This document shows positions 8,243 to 15,911 of a DNA stretch of 64,000 nucleotides, one piece after another. The notes under the pieces are model-generated. The model saw only the letters and a program-made list of their open reading frames with translations, did not search any database and was not told where the DNA came from. The stretch comes from Lentibacillus jeotgali (GTDB lineage Bacteria; Bacillota; Bacilli; Bacillales; Amphibacillaceae): positions 248,001 through 312,000 of the forward strand of contig NZ_AGAV01000003.1 in the NCBI RefSeq assembly GCF_000224785.1. The letters are read 5' to 3'. Position numbers and translations under genes: made by a program. Every line of letters starts with the position of its first letter. Position 1 is the first letter of the stretch.

Positions 8243-9307
8243 ATGAAAATGAAAAAAATCCTGAAGATTGGAAGCGCTTTTATCGGAATCATTGTCGGGG
8301 CAGGCCTCGCGTCCGGACAAGAGATCTTACAGTACTTTACCAGTTTCGGTTTATGGGGCATTGTTGGGGCTGTTGTAACAACTGCTTTATTCGCATATGT
8401 CGGAATGATGCTCGTTTGGTTGGGCAGCCGCGCAAAGCAGCCGTCACATAAAGAGGTTATTTATGGTGTCAGCGGCCGTTTCCTGGGCTTGATTATTGAT
8501 TACATACTTATTTTTACGTTATTCGGTGTTGGTGTTGTTATGATTGCCGGAGCCGGTTCCAATTTAAATCAACAGTTCGGGATTCCGATTATTGCCGGGA
8601 CAACGCTGATATCTATTCTAGTTATTGTAACCGGCATGCTGCGAGTTGATCGTGTTGTGAACATCATCAGCGGAATCACGCCATTCCTTATTATTTTTGT
8701 TGTGATCGTTTCCATTTATAGTTTCCTGACAATGGATGACTCATATCTAAACCTGGATAGTATTGCAAGGGGACATCCGACAAGCCTGCCAAATTGGTTT
8801 ATTTCAGCTATCAATTATGTTTCGTTTAATACAGCTGTAGGTGCATCTATGGCAATTGTTACAGGAGCTGCCGAAACAGACCGAAAGACAGCGGCCTGGG
8901 GCGGTCTTGCCGGCGGTATTGGCCTGGGCCTCATCATTCTTTTAAGTCATCTAGCCATCTTCGCTAAAATTGAAGAGGTTGGCAGCCTGGAATTACCGAC
9001 ACTTGGAATTGTAAATGACATTTCGCCATTTTTAGGTGTACTGATGTCTCTGGTCTTATTCGCCATGATTTTTAATACAGCCATCAGCATGTTCTACTCT
9101 TTCGGCGCGCGTTTTACAGAACCGGGGACGAAAACATTCAAACTCTTTTTCACCATTACGGTGGTTGTCGGCTATGCAACGAGTTTTGTAGGGTTCACCG
9201 ATCTCGTTTCATCCTTGTATCCATTTATTGGTTATCTTGGACTCGTATTAATTATCGTGTTATTCATTGCACCGTTTAGAGTGAAAAAATGGGCCGAAGA
9301 TGTTTGA
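8243..9307 (+). CDS. YkvI-family membrane transporter-like protein
   Basis: A 354-aa polytopic protein with about ten hydrophobic segments, of the YkvI type distantly related to LeuT-fold amino-acid permeases. The N-terminal GSAFIGIIVGAGLASGQEI has the broken-helix glycine motif of the fold. AGAAGGAGGAG lies upstream of the ATG. Substrate is unknown. It has its own promoter region and no operon partner. Confidence 0.7.
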   Translation: MKMKKILKIGSAFIGIIVGAGLASGQEILQYFTSFGLWGIVGAVVTTALFAYVGMMLVWLGSRAKQPSHKEVIYGVSGRFLGLIIDYILIFTLFGVGVVMIAGAGSNLNQQFGIPIIAGTTLISILVIVTGMLRVDRVVNIISGITPFLIIFVVIVSIYSFLTMDDSYLNLDSIARGHPTSLPNWFISAINYVSFNTAVGASMAIVTGAAETDRKTAAWGGLAGGIGLGLIILLSHLAIFAKIEEVGSLELPTLGIVNDISPFLGVLMSLVLFAMIFNTAISMFYSFGARFTEPGTKTFKLFFTITVVVGYATSFVGFTDLVSSLYPFIGYLGLVLIIVLFIAPFRVKKWAEDV

Positions 9308-9308
9308 T

Positions 9309-9335
9309 GGGACAGGGTGTGGGCTCCCTTGTCCC
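9309..9335 (+). terminator. Hairpin after the YkvI-like gene
   Basis: GGGACA-GGG pairs with CCC-TTGTCCC around a short loop right after the stop codon. No clear T-run follows. The same GGGACA.../TTGTCCC type of stem recurs at 46580-46608. Confidence 0.4.
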
Positions 9336-9396
9336 GCTTTGAAAAAGCCTATTTTTAGCGTTTCGTGACTACTTTTTTATGGGAATAGGTGTTATA

Positions 9397-9410
9397 ATTG
9401 TATATACAAT
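9397..9410. promoter_or_regulatory. Operator candidate for the AbrB/Doc module
   Basis: ATTGTATATACAAT is a perfect 14-bp palindrome 68 bp before the antitoxin start. TATAAT-like sequence overlaps it, and TTGACA/TGTCAA arms follow at 9421-9426 and 9451-9456. Placement fits autorepression by the antitoxin. Confidence 0.5.
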
Positions 9411-9477
9411 CATAATTATATTGACAAATGGGGTTTAAATTTTCCCTTTCTGTCAATGTTATAGAAAGGAGATTGTG

Positions 9478-9756
9478 ATGGAAATGAGCGTGGAAATGAT
9501 GGAAGAAAAACGTTATAGAAGACGTGTTAGTCAAGTAGGGAACAGTCTATCTGTGAACATTCCGAAAGACCTAGCAAATAAACTAAAAATGAATAAAGGC
9601 GATGAAATAGAGATCATATATGATGAAAAAAAAGAGGGGTTAACCATAACAAAAGCAAATCGTCTTCCTGAAGGTATTCGTCCGGAAGTATTAGGAGCAA
9701 TGAACAGGGCGATCACAAAGTATGATAAAGCACTCCGTAATTTAAAAGATAGATAA
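9478..9756 (+). CDS. AbrB/MazE-type antitoxin of the Doc module
   Basis: A 92-aa protein with a swapped-hairpin AbrB/MazE DNA-binding domain (about 12-55: RVSQVGNSLSVNIPKDL, then MNKGDEIEI) and a charged helical tail (about 60-92) that would bind the toxin. The ATG at 9478 follows AAAGGAG; the GTG three bases earlier is possible. The doc gene starts 20 bp downstream. Expected roles are binding the upstream palindrome and neutralising Doc. Pairing of AbrB-type rather than Phd-type antitoxins with Doc is inferred from adjacency. Confidence 0.8.
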   Translation: MEMSVEMMEEKRYRRRVSQVGNSLSVNIPKDLANKLKMNKGDEIEIIYDEKKEGLTITKANRLPEGIRPEVLGAMNRAITKYDKALRNLKDR

Positions 9757-9776
9757 AAGGTGGTATTCATGGGGGA

Positions 9777-10184
9777 ATGACTTATTTAACAGGAGAGGAA
9801 ATATTCATCATTCACTATACAGTCATGGAAATGTATCATGATTTGGACCAAGCTGGAATTAAGTATCCAGATAAGTTTGAAGCAATGCTGGAAAGACCAA
9901 AAACAGTATTATTTGGTGAAGAGCAGTACCCTTCTATAGAAGAAAAAGCCTGTTGTTATTATCATTCAATTGCCAGAGGGGGGCATATTTTCCATAACGG
10001 AAATAAACGAACAGCTCTCACCGTTTTCGAAACCTTCTTGAACTTAAATAGCTATGAGCTTACCATGACAAATGAGGAAGCAGAGGATTTCACTGTTTAT
10101 CTCGCGGAAGATGAAAAGTTTAAGGAAAATGATTGTATTCAGTATCTTGTGAATGAATTAAATAGTAACATACACCCATTGTAG
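9777..10184 (+). CDS. doc: Doc-type (Fic-fold) death-on-curing toxin
   Basis: A 135-aa Fic-fold protein. The active-site loop HIFHNGNKR (residues 70-78) matches the Doc pattern HxFx(N/D)(A/G)NKR, not the HPFxxGNGR of AMPylating Fic enzymes. Known Doc phosphorylates EF-Tu and stops translation. The N-terminus MTYLTGEEIFIIHY is family-typical, supporting the ATG at 9777. AAGGTGG sits ahead of an out-of-frame ATG at 9769 that encodes only MGE and stops at a TGA overlapping the doc ATG, so doc may be translated by reinitiation. Confidence 0.85.
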   Translation: MTYLTGEEIFIIHYTVMEMYHDLDQAGIKYPDKFEAMLERPKTVLFGEEQYPSIEEKACCYYHSIARGGHIFHNGNKRTALTVFETFLNLNSYELTMTNEEAEDFTVYLAEDEKFKENDCIQYLVNELNSNIHPL

Positions 10185-10405
10185 TACCAAAAGGCTTTTG
10201 AGTCTTTCTTTTATCGGGGGAATAACACACAAATTAAACTATCATCACTTATATAAGCTAATGGGGCTTCCTGGTGGTGAATTGATGAGGTATGAAGGGA
10301 ATTATTCATTTGCAAGGGACAAACGGCTAATGTATCAATAATTTTTCACCTTTATGGGGATATGATAAACTAAGAATCCATCATGGCAAGAAAGGATGCT
10401 GTTAT

Positions 10406-11230
10406 ATGAATTATGTAACACTGAATAATGGACTGGAAATGCCACAGCTCGGCTTTGGTGTCTGGCAGGTGCCGGATGAGGAAGCGACACCGGCTGTTTC
10501 GAAGGCGCTTGAAGCTGGCTATCGTTCGATAGATACGGCAACACTATATGGAAATGAAAATGGTGTCGGGAAAGCTATTGCAGACAGCGGGGTCTCCCGT
10601 GAGGAGCTATTCATCACAACAAAAGTCTGGAATCGTGACCAGGGCTACGAAAACACACTTAAGGCATTTGATGAAAGTATGGAAAAGCTGGGCCTTGATT
10701 ATGTTGATTTGTATTTGATCCATTGGCCAATGCCTGAAGTGGATAATTATGTGAAAACGTATAAAGCGATGGAAAAATTGTATCATGACGGACGTGTGAA
10801 GGCGATTGGCGTCTGCAACTTCAATGTCGATCATTTGCAGCGTCTGCTGGATGAGTGTGATGTCGTGCCTGCAGTGAATCAGGTTGAGTGCCACCCGTAT
10901 CTCCAGCAAAAAGAAGTTAAGGAATTCTGCCAAGAACATAATATTTATGTGGAAGCCTGGAGTCCATTGATGAATGGAAAAGACATATTGCAAAATGATG
11001 TTATTCAGAGAATTGCCGAAAAACACGACAAAACACCGGCACAAGTCATTCTTCGCTGGCACTTGCAGTCTGACGTTATTGTAATTCCGAAGTCAGTCAC
11101 ACCGTCGCGGATTGAAGAGAACTTTAATGCGTTTGATTTTGAACTGAGCGAAGAGGACATGCGAAAAATTGGTGAATTGGATCAGGGTAAACGCAACGGG
11201 CCAGACCCAGATGAAATGAATAAGTATTAA
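10406..11230 (+). CDS. Aldo/keto reductase (YvgN/glyoxal reductase type)
   Basis: NADPH-dependent aldo/keto reductase of 274 aa, AKR5-like. Visible are GFGVWQV, the catalytic Asp/Tyr region SIDTATLYGNE, the catalytic Lys in ITTKVWN, the His in YLIHWPMP, and the cofactor-binding VIPKSVTPSRIEEN. It probably detoxifies methylglyoxal and other aldehydes. AAGAAAGGA precedes the ATG; it is a single-gene unit. Confidence 0.9.
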   Translation: MNYVTLNNGLEMPQLGFGVWQVPDEEATPAVSKALEAGYRSIDTATLYGNENGVGKAIADSGVSREELFITTKVWNRDQGYENTLKAFDESMEKLGLDYVDLYLIHWPMPEVDNYVKTYKAMEKLYHDGRVKAIGVCNFNVDHLQRLLDECDVVPAVNQVECHPYLQQKEVKEFCQEHNIYVEAWSPLMNGKDILQNDVIQRIAEKHDKTPAQVILRWHLQSDVIVIPKSVTPSRIEENFNAFDFELSEEDMRKIGELDQGKRNGPDPDEMNKY

Positions 11231-11237
11231 AAGGAGA

Positions 11238-11267
11238 ACTCGGATGCTGACAAATCTGCGTCCGAGT
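11238..11267 (+). terminator. Hairpin after the aldo/keto reductase gene
   Basis: A 10-bp stem with one G-U pair (ACTCGGATGC/GCGTCCGAGT), loop 10 nt, followed only by CTTATC, so termination strength is uncertain. Confidence 0.45.
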
Positions 11268-11334
11268 CTTATCGATGGATAATCAAAATCTGTCGGTCTA
11301 TAGATTAACTTTAAGCATCCGCAAGAGCATAATA

Positions 11335-11874
11335 TCAGCCAAACATCCGCTTCACCGCTTCGTCAAACTCCCTGAAATAGTCTGGCACCTCATATTCAGC
11401 CAGCCCGGTATTCATATTCCTAGCAATCGACTCGTTATACCATTTTTGCTGTTCATAGCCTGCATTGAAGTTTTCCCACAGTGCATCACCCTGGAGCTCA
11501 TACTCTTGTTCCATCGATAACAGGTTATCCAATTTATCAGCGAGGATCAGATATTTCACGTTTTTTGAGGCGAATTTCACGGTGTCAATCGTGTGCTGTT
11601 TGCGTTCTGTCCATGTTTTGGATTTATCTTCTGTGTGGGCAGATACCAACTTCGCCACCTCGATACCAAATATCTCCTCAATATCCTCTATTTCATAAGG
11701 CGTGTCTTCCACAACGTCGTGCAAATAGCCGGCGCATATCAGTTCATCACTGAATCCGGCCTTCTCCAGCCGCTCGGCAACACGTATGGGGTGGATAATA
11801 TAAGGGTCGTCAGGACTTTTGCGTATCTGGCCTTCATGTGCTTTTTCGGCAAAACGTTTTGCTTCCTTTATCAT
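11335..11874 (-). CDS. Stand-alone HD-domain phosphohydrolase, small alarmone hydrolase-like
   Basis: A 179-aa protein consisting of one HD domain. HPIRVAERL, YLHDVVEDT (the HD metal pair with EDT) and LADKLDNLLS match the hydrolase half of RelA/SpoT and the single-domain MESH1/SAH proteins, which degrade (p)ppGpp or NADPH in known members. No synthetase, TGS or ACT domain is present. It is monocistronic. The substrate is inferred. Confidence 0.7.
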   Translation of the reverse strand: MIKEAKRFAEKAHEGQIRKSPDDPYIIHPIRVAERLEKAGFSDELICAGYLHDVVEDTPYEIEDIEEIFGIEVAKLVSAHTEDKSKTWTERKQHTIDTVKFASKNVKYLILADKLDNLLSMEQEYELQGDALWENFNAGYEQQKWYNESIARNMNTGLAEYEVPDYFREFDEAVKRMFG

Positions 11875-12018
11875 TGATCGTCCTCCCGAGGGGTTAGATA
11901 TTGGAAATTAGTATATCAGTTAATCTGTAATTGTTCCAGCAACAGTTGTTGCCATTTTGTTTTCCAATCGATTATTGGTATGATAAAGATGATGACACTT
12001 AAGTTAGGATGAATCGTG

Positions 12019-13068
12019 ATGGAAGAAGGAATTAATAAACGGAAAACGGAGCATATCCGGCTTTGTTTAACTGATAATGTAGAAGGTGTAAACAAATCAA
12101 CAGGGCTTGAAGGGATATCGTTTATCCATAATGCATTACCGGAAATAAACTTTGCTGATATTGAGACAGGCACTCGTTTTCTGGACAAGCCGTTAAACGC
12201 CCCGTTTCTTGTCAGTTCGATGACCGGGGGTTCGGAACTTGCGGCGAAAATCAATCAGAATCTTGCCAAAGCGGCGGAAGAGAAAGGCTGGGCCGTTGCT
12301 CTCGGTTCAACAAGGGCTCTTCTGGAAAGTGACGCGCATCAGGAATCATTTTTAATTCGAAAATATGCACCGAGTGTGCCTTTAATTGCTAACATTGGCG
12401 CAGTGCAGCTGAATTATGGCTATGGTGCAGAGGAATGTCAGCAGATTGTTGATCTGACGGGGGCTGACTCGATTGTGCTGCATTTCAACCCCCTTCAGGA
12501 GGCTGTCCAGGACGGCGGGGATTTGAACTTTGGAAATCTACTGTCGAAGATTGAAAAAGTCTGCTCAAATGTCAGCGTTCCGGTCGGTGCAAAAGAGGTC
12601 GGCTTTGGTATTGACGGTACCATTGCGAAAAAATTGTACGATGCAGGCGTTTCCTATATTGATGTCGCTGGTGCTGGCGGAACATCCTGGAGTCAGGTAG
12701 AAAAACTCCGTTCGAATGATCCGCTGAAAAAAGCCGCAGCAGAGGCGTTTAATAATTGGGGCATTCCGACAAAAGAATGCATTGTCTCAGTAAGAAGTGA
12801 GCTGGAGGATGTACCGATAGTATCCAGTGGCGGCATGAAAACCGGTATGGATGCCGCAAAAGCACTGACAATCGGTGCAGACGTGATCGGCTTTGCGAGG
12901 AAGCTGCTGGAGGCGGCAACGGAATCGGATAAAGCCGTCATTGAGACAATGGATCAAATTGAACTGGAACTTAAAATGACGATGTTCGGGGTTGGCGCCA
13001 GAACACTTGATGAATTGAAAAATACAAAACGTGTTTCCATCATGGGCAAATCATTGCTTGAGGATTGA
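12019..13068 (+). CDS. fni: Type II isopentenyl-diphosphate delta-isomerase
   Basis: FMN- and NADPH-dependent enzyme interconverting IPP and DMAPP for isoprenoid synthesis; 349 aa. Signature segments are RKTEHIRL, FLVSSMTGG, VALGSTRALL, LIANIGAVQL, VPVGAKEVGFG and VDVAGAGGTSW (FMN phosphate region), then VSSGGMKTGMDAAKAL. The start is the ATG at 12019, preceded by AGGA and immediately by an in-frame GTG. Type II enzymes are usual in Firmicutes. Confidence 0.93.
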   Translation: MEEGINKRKTEHIRLCLTDNVEGVNKSTGLEGISFIHNALPEINFADIETGTRFLDKPLNAPFLVSSMTGGSELAAKINQNLAKAAEEKGWAVALGSTRALLESDAHQESFLIRKYAPSVPLIANIGAVQLNYGYGAEECQQIVDLTGADSIVLHFNPLQEAVQDGGDLNFGNLLSKIEKVCSNVSVPVGAKEVGFGIDGTIAKKLYDAGVSYIDVAGAGGTSWSQVEKLRSNDPLKKAAAEAFNNWGIPTKECIVSVRSELEDVPIVSSGGMKTGMDAAKALTIGADVIGFARKLLEAATESDKAVIETMDQIELELKMTMFGVGARTLDELKNTKRVSIMGKSLLED

Positions 13069-13160
13069 TGGCAGAAGCTGGTTACCTGAAGGGGTAAGCA
13101 GCTTTGTTCATGTTTGGCAACATATGATACGGGTAACATACAAAAAAGGAGGTATGCGAG

Positions 13161-13610
13161 ATGACCTGGACAATGAACGATTACCCATCCTCAATGAAAA
13201 ATTTGAATTATACAACCAGGAAAAAAGCGATTGATATTGCTAATTCAATGGTTGATGAAGGTTATGATGAAGGCCGGGCGATTCCCATTGCAATGGAACA
13301 GGCAAGAGAATGGGCACAAAACGCGAGCAAGGATGAACTTTATCAGTATAAAGACAGCGGCAGCCCGACCCAACGTTCTGAAGAAGGGAAAAAATACGAT
13401 GATAATCCCGAACGTCTAGAAGAAGGTGAGCATGTCATATTGCACGAGAATGGCTGGGCCGTCCGGTCAAGCGAAGCAGAACGCCCAAGTCATGTTTATG
13501 AAAATAAAGACGATGCGGTCAAACGTGCCCGCGAGATAGCCCGAAATAAAGGAACATACCTAACTGTTCACAAGCAGGATGGGGCGATTCAGGACCGGCA
13601 ATCGTATTAA
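13161..13610 (+). CDS. ydaT: YdaT-like general stress protein with DUF2188 domain
   Basis: A 149-aa protein matching B. subtilis YdaT in architecture. The N-terminal half has DYPSSMKNLNYTTRKKAI and EGYDEGRAIPIAMEQA; the C-terminal DUF2188 repeat (about 90-149) has ILHENGWAV, ARNKGTYLTVHKQDG and IQDRQSY. AAAAGGAGG lies upstream. B. subtilis ydaT belongs to the sigma-B stress set; I saw no clear sigma-B promoter here. The molecular function is unknown. Confidence 0.75.
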   Translation: MTWTMNDYPSSMKNLNYTTRKKAIDIANSMVDEGYDEGRAIPIAMEQAREWAQNASKDELYQYKDSGSPTQRSEEGKKYDDNPERLEEGEHVILHENGWAVRSSEAERPSHVYENKDDAVKRAREIARNKGTYLTVHKQDGAIQDRQSY

Positions 13611-13693
13611 AAACTGGATTATGGGAATGACAACACCGGATCCTAGTCCGAAATTTTTGCATTGGTGCTTTACAAAAGTGATGATTATAATTC

Positions 13694-13733
13694 AAAAACC
13701 TCCAGATACTAACTCAAAAAGGAGGTTTTTTTT
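13694..13733 (+). promoter_or_regulatory. Terminator-like hairpin containing the ribosome site of the next gene
   Basis: AAAAACCTCC (13694-13703) pairs perfectly with GGAGGTTTTT (13721-13730), followed by three further T. The right arm is also the Shine-Dalgarno (AGGAGG, 13720-13725), 8 nt from the ATG at 13734. As a transcription unit it ends like an intrinsic terminator; as mRNA it would hide the ribosome site. Confidence 0.7.
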
Positions 13734-14597
13734 ATGGACGAAGAAATTCATGAACCCCGAGACAACAAATTCATCCCGATGACATCCATTACAAGCCGAT
13801 CAGGAGAGGAAGTTATCAATGATGTGTATTATTACACCGATCAGATTGCGAATATTGCTTTTCTCGGTTACCCGGACAGAGAAGAATGGATACTTGTAGA
13901 CGCCGGGCTGCCGGGATCGGCAGATGAAATCAAATCGGTTGTGACAGAGCGCTTTGGCGAGAACAGCAAACCGTCCGCGATTATTCTGACCCATGGGCAT
14001 TTTGATCATGTCGGAGGCTTAGTCGAATTGGTAAAGGAATGGGATGTTCCGGTTTATGCCCATAAGCTGGAGATGCCATATCTAACCGGAGAGAAAAGCT
14101 ACCCTGAGCCGGACCCGGGTGTTGAAGGCGGTATGCTGGCTAAAATATCCGGCATGTATCCGAATGAACCGATTAATTTAGGTGATGCGGTTAAGCCGCT
14201 TCCGGATGATAATACAATACCCGGGCTTGAGAACTGGGAATGGGTTCATACCCCAGGTCATACCCCAGGTCATGTGTCCTTTTACCGGGAAAGTGATGCG
14301 CTGCTTCTTTCCGGTGATGCGTTTATAACGGTAAGGCAGGATTCGTTTTACAATGTTCTGATGCAAACCAATGAAGTGAATGGACCACCGCGTTATTTAA
14401 CGACGGACTGGGAGGCAGCGAAGAAATCAGTGGAAAAACTGGCAGCCCTTAATCCCGACATGGTCATTCCCGGTCACGGAACAGTAATGCAGGGCGAGGA
14501 CTTAACGGAAGGATTGCACGAGCTTGTTCAAACGTTTGATCAAACAGCCAAACCGGATTATGGCCGCTATATTGAAGACGACGGGCAAACACATTAG
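13734..14597 (+). CDS. MBL-fold metallo-hydrolase
   Basis: A 287-aa metallo-beta-lactamase-fold hydrolase. The metal motif is LTHGHFDHVGG (HxHxDH), with later ligands in TPGHTPGHVSFY, LLSGDAF and VIPGHG. Related proteins include glyoxalase II-like and quorum-lactone hydrolases; the substrate is not evident. The N-terminal PMTSI leads into the fold. The start at 13734 is set by the strong AGGAGG, which lies inside a terminator-like hairpin, so expression is probably conditional on that structure being opened. Confidence 0.8.
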   Translation: MDEEIHEPRDNKFIPMTSITSRSGEEVINDVYYYTDQIANIAFLGYPDREEWILVDAGLPGSADEIKSVVTERFGENSKPSAIILTHGHFDHVGGLVELVKEWDVPVYAHKLEMPYLTGEKSYPEPDPGVEGGMLAKISGMYPNEPINLGDAVKPLPDDNTIPGLENWEWVHTPGHTPGHVSFYRESDALLLSGDAFITVRQDSFYNVLMQTNEVNGPPRYLTTDWEAAKKSVEKLAALNPDMVIPGHGTVMQGEDLTEGLHELVQTFDQTAKPDYGRYIEDDGQTH

Positions 14598-14713
14598 ACC
14601 GTCCCGGAGGTCAGTTATAAAACAGTTTACTATTAAATCAGCGCCTCTAATAAGACGTTCAAGCGCAACATTTACTGTAGAGCTTTGTGCTGTGCTACAA
14701 TAAAGTGAAACTT

Positions 14714-14745
14714 CATTCAGTGGGGTGACCTTTCTCCACTGAATG
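14714..14745. repeat. 10-bp inverted repeat upstream of the DsbA-family gene
   Basis: CATTCAGTGG (14714-14723) and CCACTGAATG (14736-14745) form a perfect stem with a 12-nt loop in the 281-bp gap before the DsbA-family gene. The surrounding sequence contains no gene that I recognise. Confidence 0.4.
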
Positions 14746-14878
14746 TTAGTTGAACCGAATCGGGCATTTACTGGCAATTGGACCCGCGCTTATTCTCTTT
14801 GATTTGACCTCATCGTCTTGAAGTGGGGATCTTACTGCCAGTTACATGCGGGCTATAACCCAGAAACGAGGTGTTTGG

Positions 14879-15607
14879 ATGAAAATAGAAGTATGGTCAG
14901 ATTTCGTGTGTCCGTTTTGTTATATAGGTAAACGCAGATTGGAATCTGCCCTGGAGCAATTTGAGCATCTTGAAGATGTAGAAGTAGGCTATAAAAGCTA
15001 TGAATTGGACCCGGAGGCTGAAGTGAACCCCGGTCAGAACATACATGAATATCTGTCCGCTAAAAAGGGGATGTCTTTTGAACAGGCAAAGAACATGAAT
15101 GAAAGCCTGGGAGAGCAGGCCGCTGAAGTCGGATTGAGATATAATTTTGATACAATGCAGCATACGAACACATTTGACGCGCACCGAGTGGCAAAATACG
15201 CTGACGAAAAAGGCAAAGGGAAAGAAATGACTGAGCGGCTTTTGAAAGCGTATTTCACGGATTCGGAACTAATTAGCGATCACGCAACACTGATCAAACT
15301 TGCCGGTGAAGTTGGTCTGAATGAGGACGACGTGACAGCAATACTGAAAGTGGATGATTATGCCATCCATGTCCGCGCTGATGAAGAACAGGCAAGGCAG
15401 TTGGGTGTTCAGGGTGTGCCGTTTTTTGTTTTTAACGACAAATATGCTGTATCCGGCGCTCAGCCACAGGAAGTCTTCAGCGAGGTACTTGAAAAAGTAT
15501 GGGCAGAGGAAAAAGAAGAGCCTGTACTGGAATCGTTGAATCCAAAAAAGTCCAAAACCACATATTGTACGGATGAGGGTTGTGAAACAGTAGAGGACGA
15601 TGAATAG
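14879..15607 (+). CDS. DsbA-family oxidoreductase (FrnE-like)
   Basis: A 242-aa thioredoxin-fold protein of the FrnE group. The active site CPFC is in WSDFVCPFCYIGKRRLE at the very N-terminus, with a helical insertion and the cis-Pro region GVQGVPFFVFNDKYAVSGAQ. There is no signal peptide, so it is cytosolic. An unusual tail has YCTDEGC, a possible metal or redox site. GAGGTG upstream fixes the ATG at 14879; an 11-codon upstream extension lacks support. Family members relate to thiol and oxidative stress. Confidence 0.85.
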   Translation: MKIEVWSDFVCPFCYIGKRRLESALEQFEHLEDVEVGYKSYELDPEAEVNPGQNIHEYLSAKKGMSFEQAKNMNESLGEQAAEVGLRYNFDTMQHTNTFDAHRVAKYADEKGKGKEMTERLLKAYFTDSELISDHATLIKLAGEVGLNEDDVTAILKVDDYAIHVRADEEQARQLGVQGVPFFVFNDKYAVSGAQPQEVFSEVLEKVWAEEKEEPVLESLNPKKSKTTYCTDEGCETVEDDE

Positions 15608-15621
15608 TACGAACCATACCG

Positions 15622-15654
15622 AAACCTTTGAAAAGACTTTTTTCAAAGGTTTTT
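15622..15654 (+). terminator. Terminator of the DsbA-family gene
   Basis: AAACCTTTGAAAA pairs with TTTTCAAAGGTTT around a short loop and runs into TTTTTTT. Confidence 0.85.
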
Positions 15655-15805
15655 TTAAAAAACATTCTTATTCCCCCTTTCTAAATGTTTGCCTTCAAAT
15701 TCTTGGCACACTACTTCACAGTTAACGCACTATTTGTCAGCTAATGCTTACCGGATGCGCGGCGCATTCGGATTTTCACCCTGAAGATGTATGTGCTGCC
15801 ACTCG

Positions 15806-15865
15806 TTAGAAAACTTGGCTTATCGCCAAGCCTTAATGGCGAAAGCCTAAGTTGCACTTATGCAG
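15806..15865 (+). repeat. Dispersed 60-bp repeat, copy 1
   Basis: This stretch recurs nearly unchanged in inverted orientation at 60180-60240. Shared blocks include CTTGGCTTATCGCCAAG (a hairpin) and AAGCCTAAGTTGCACTTATG (20 nt). It lies between the DsbA-family terminator and yclQ and encodes nothing. Two copies 44 kb apart suggest a miniature mobile or REP-like element. Confidence 0.7.
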
Positions 15866-15911
15866 GGGCTGCCTTTTTTATTATAGGGATTATAATTCAA
15901 TCAGATTTATC

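Noticed and set aside
9769-9780. Frameshift in doc caused by the G5 tract
   Set aside because: The frame from ATG 9777 gives the complete family N-terminus, so nothing is missing; the upstream ATG is noted only as a minicistron.
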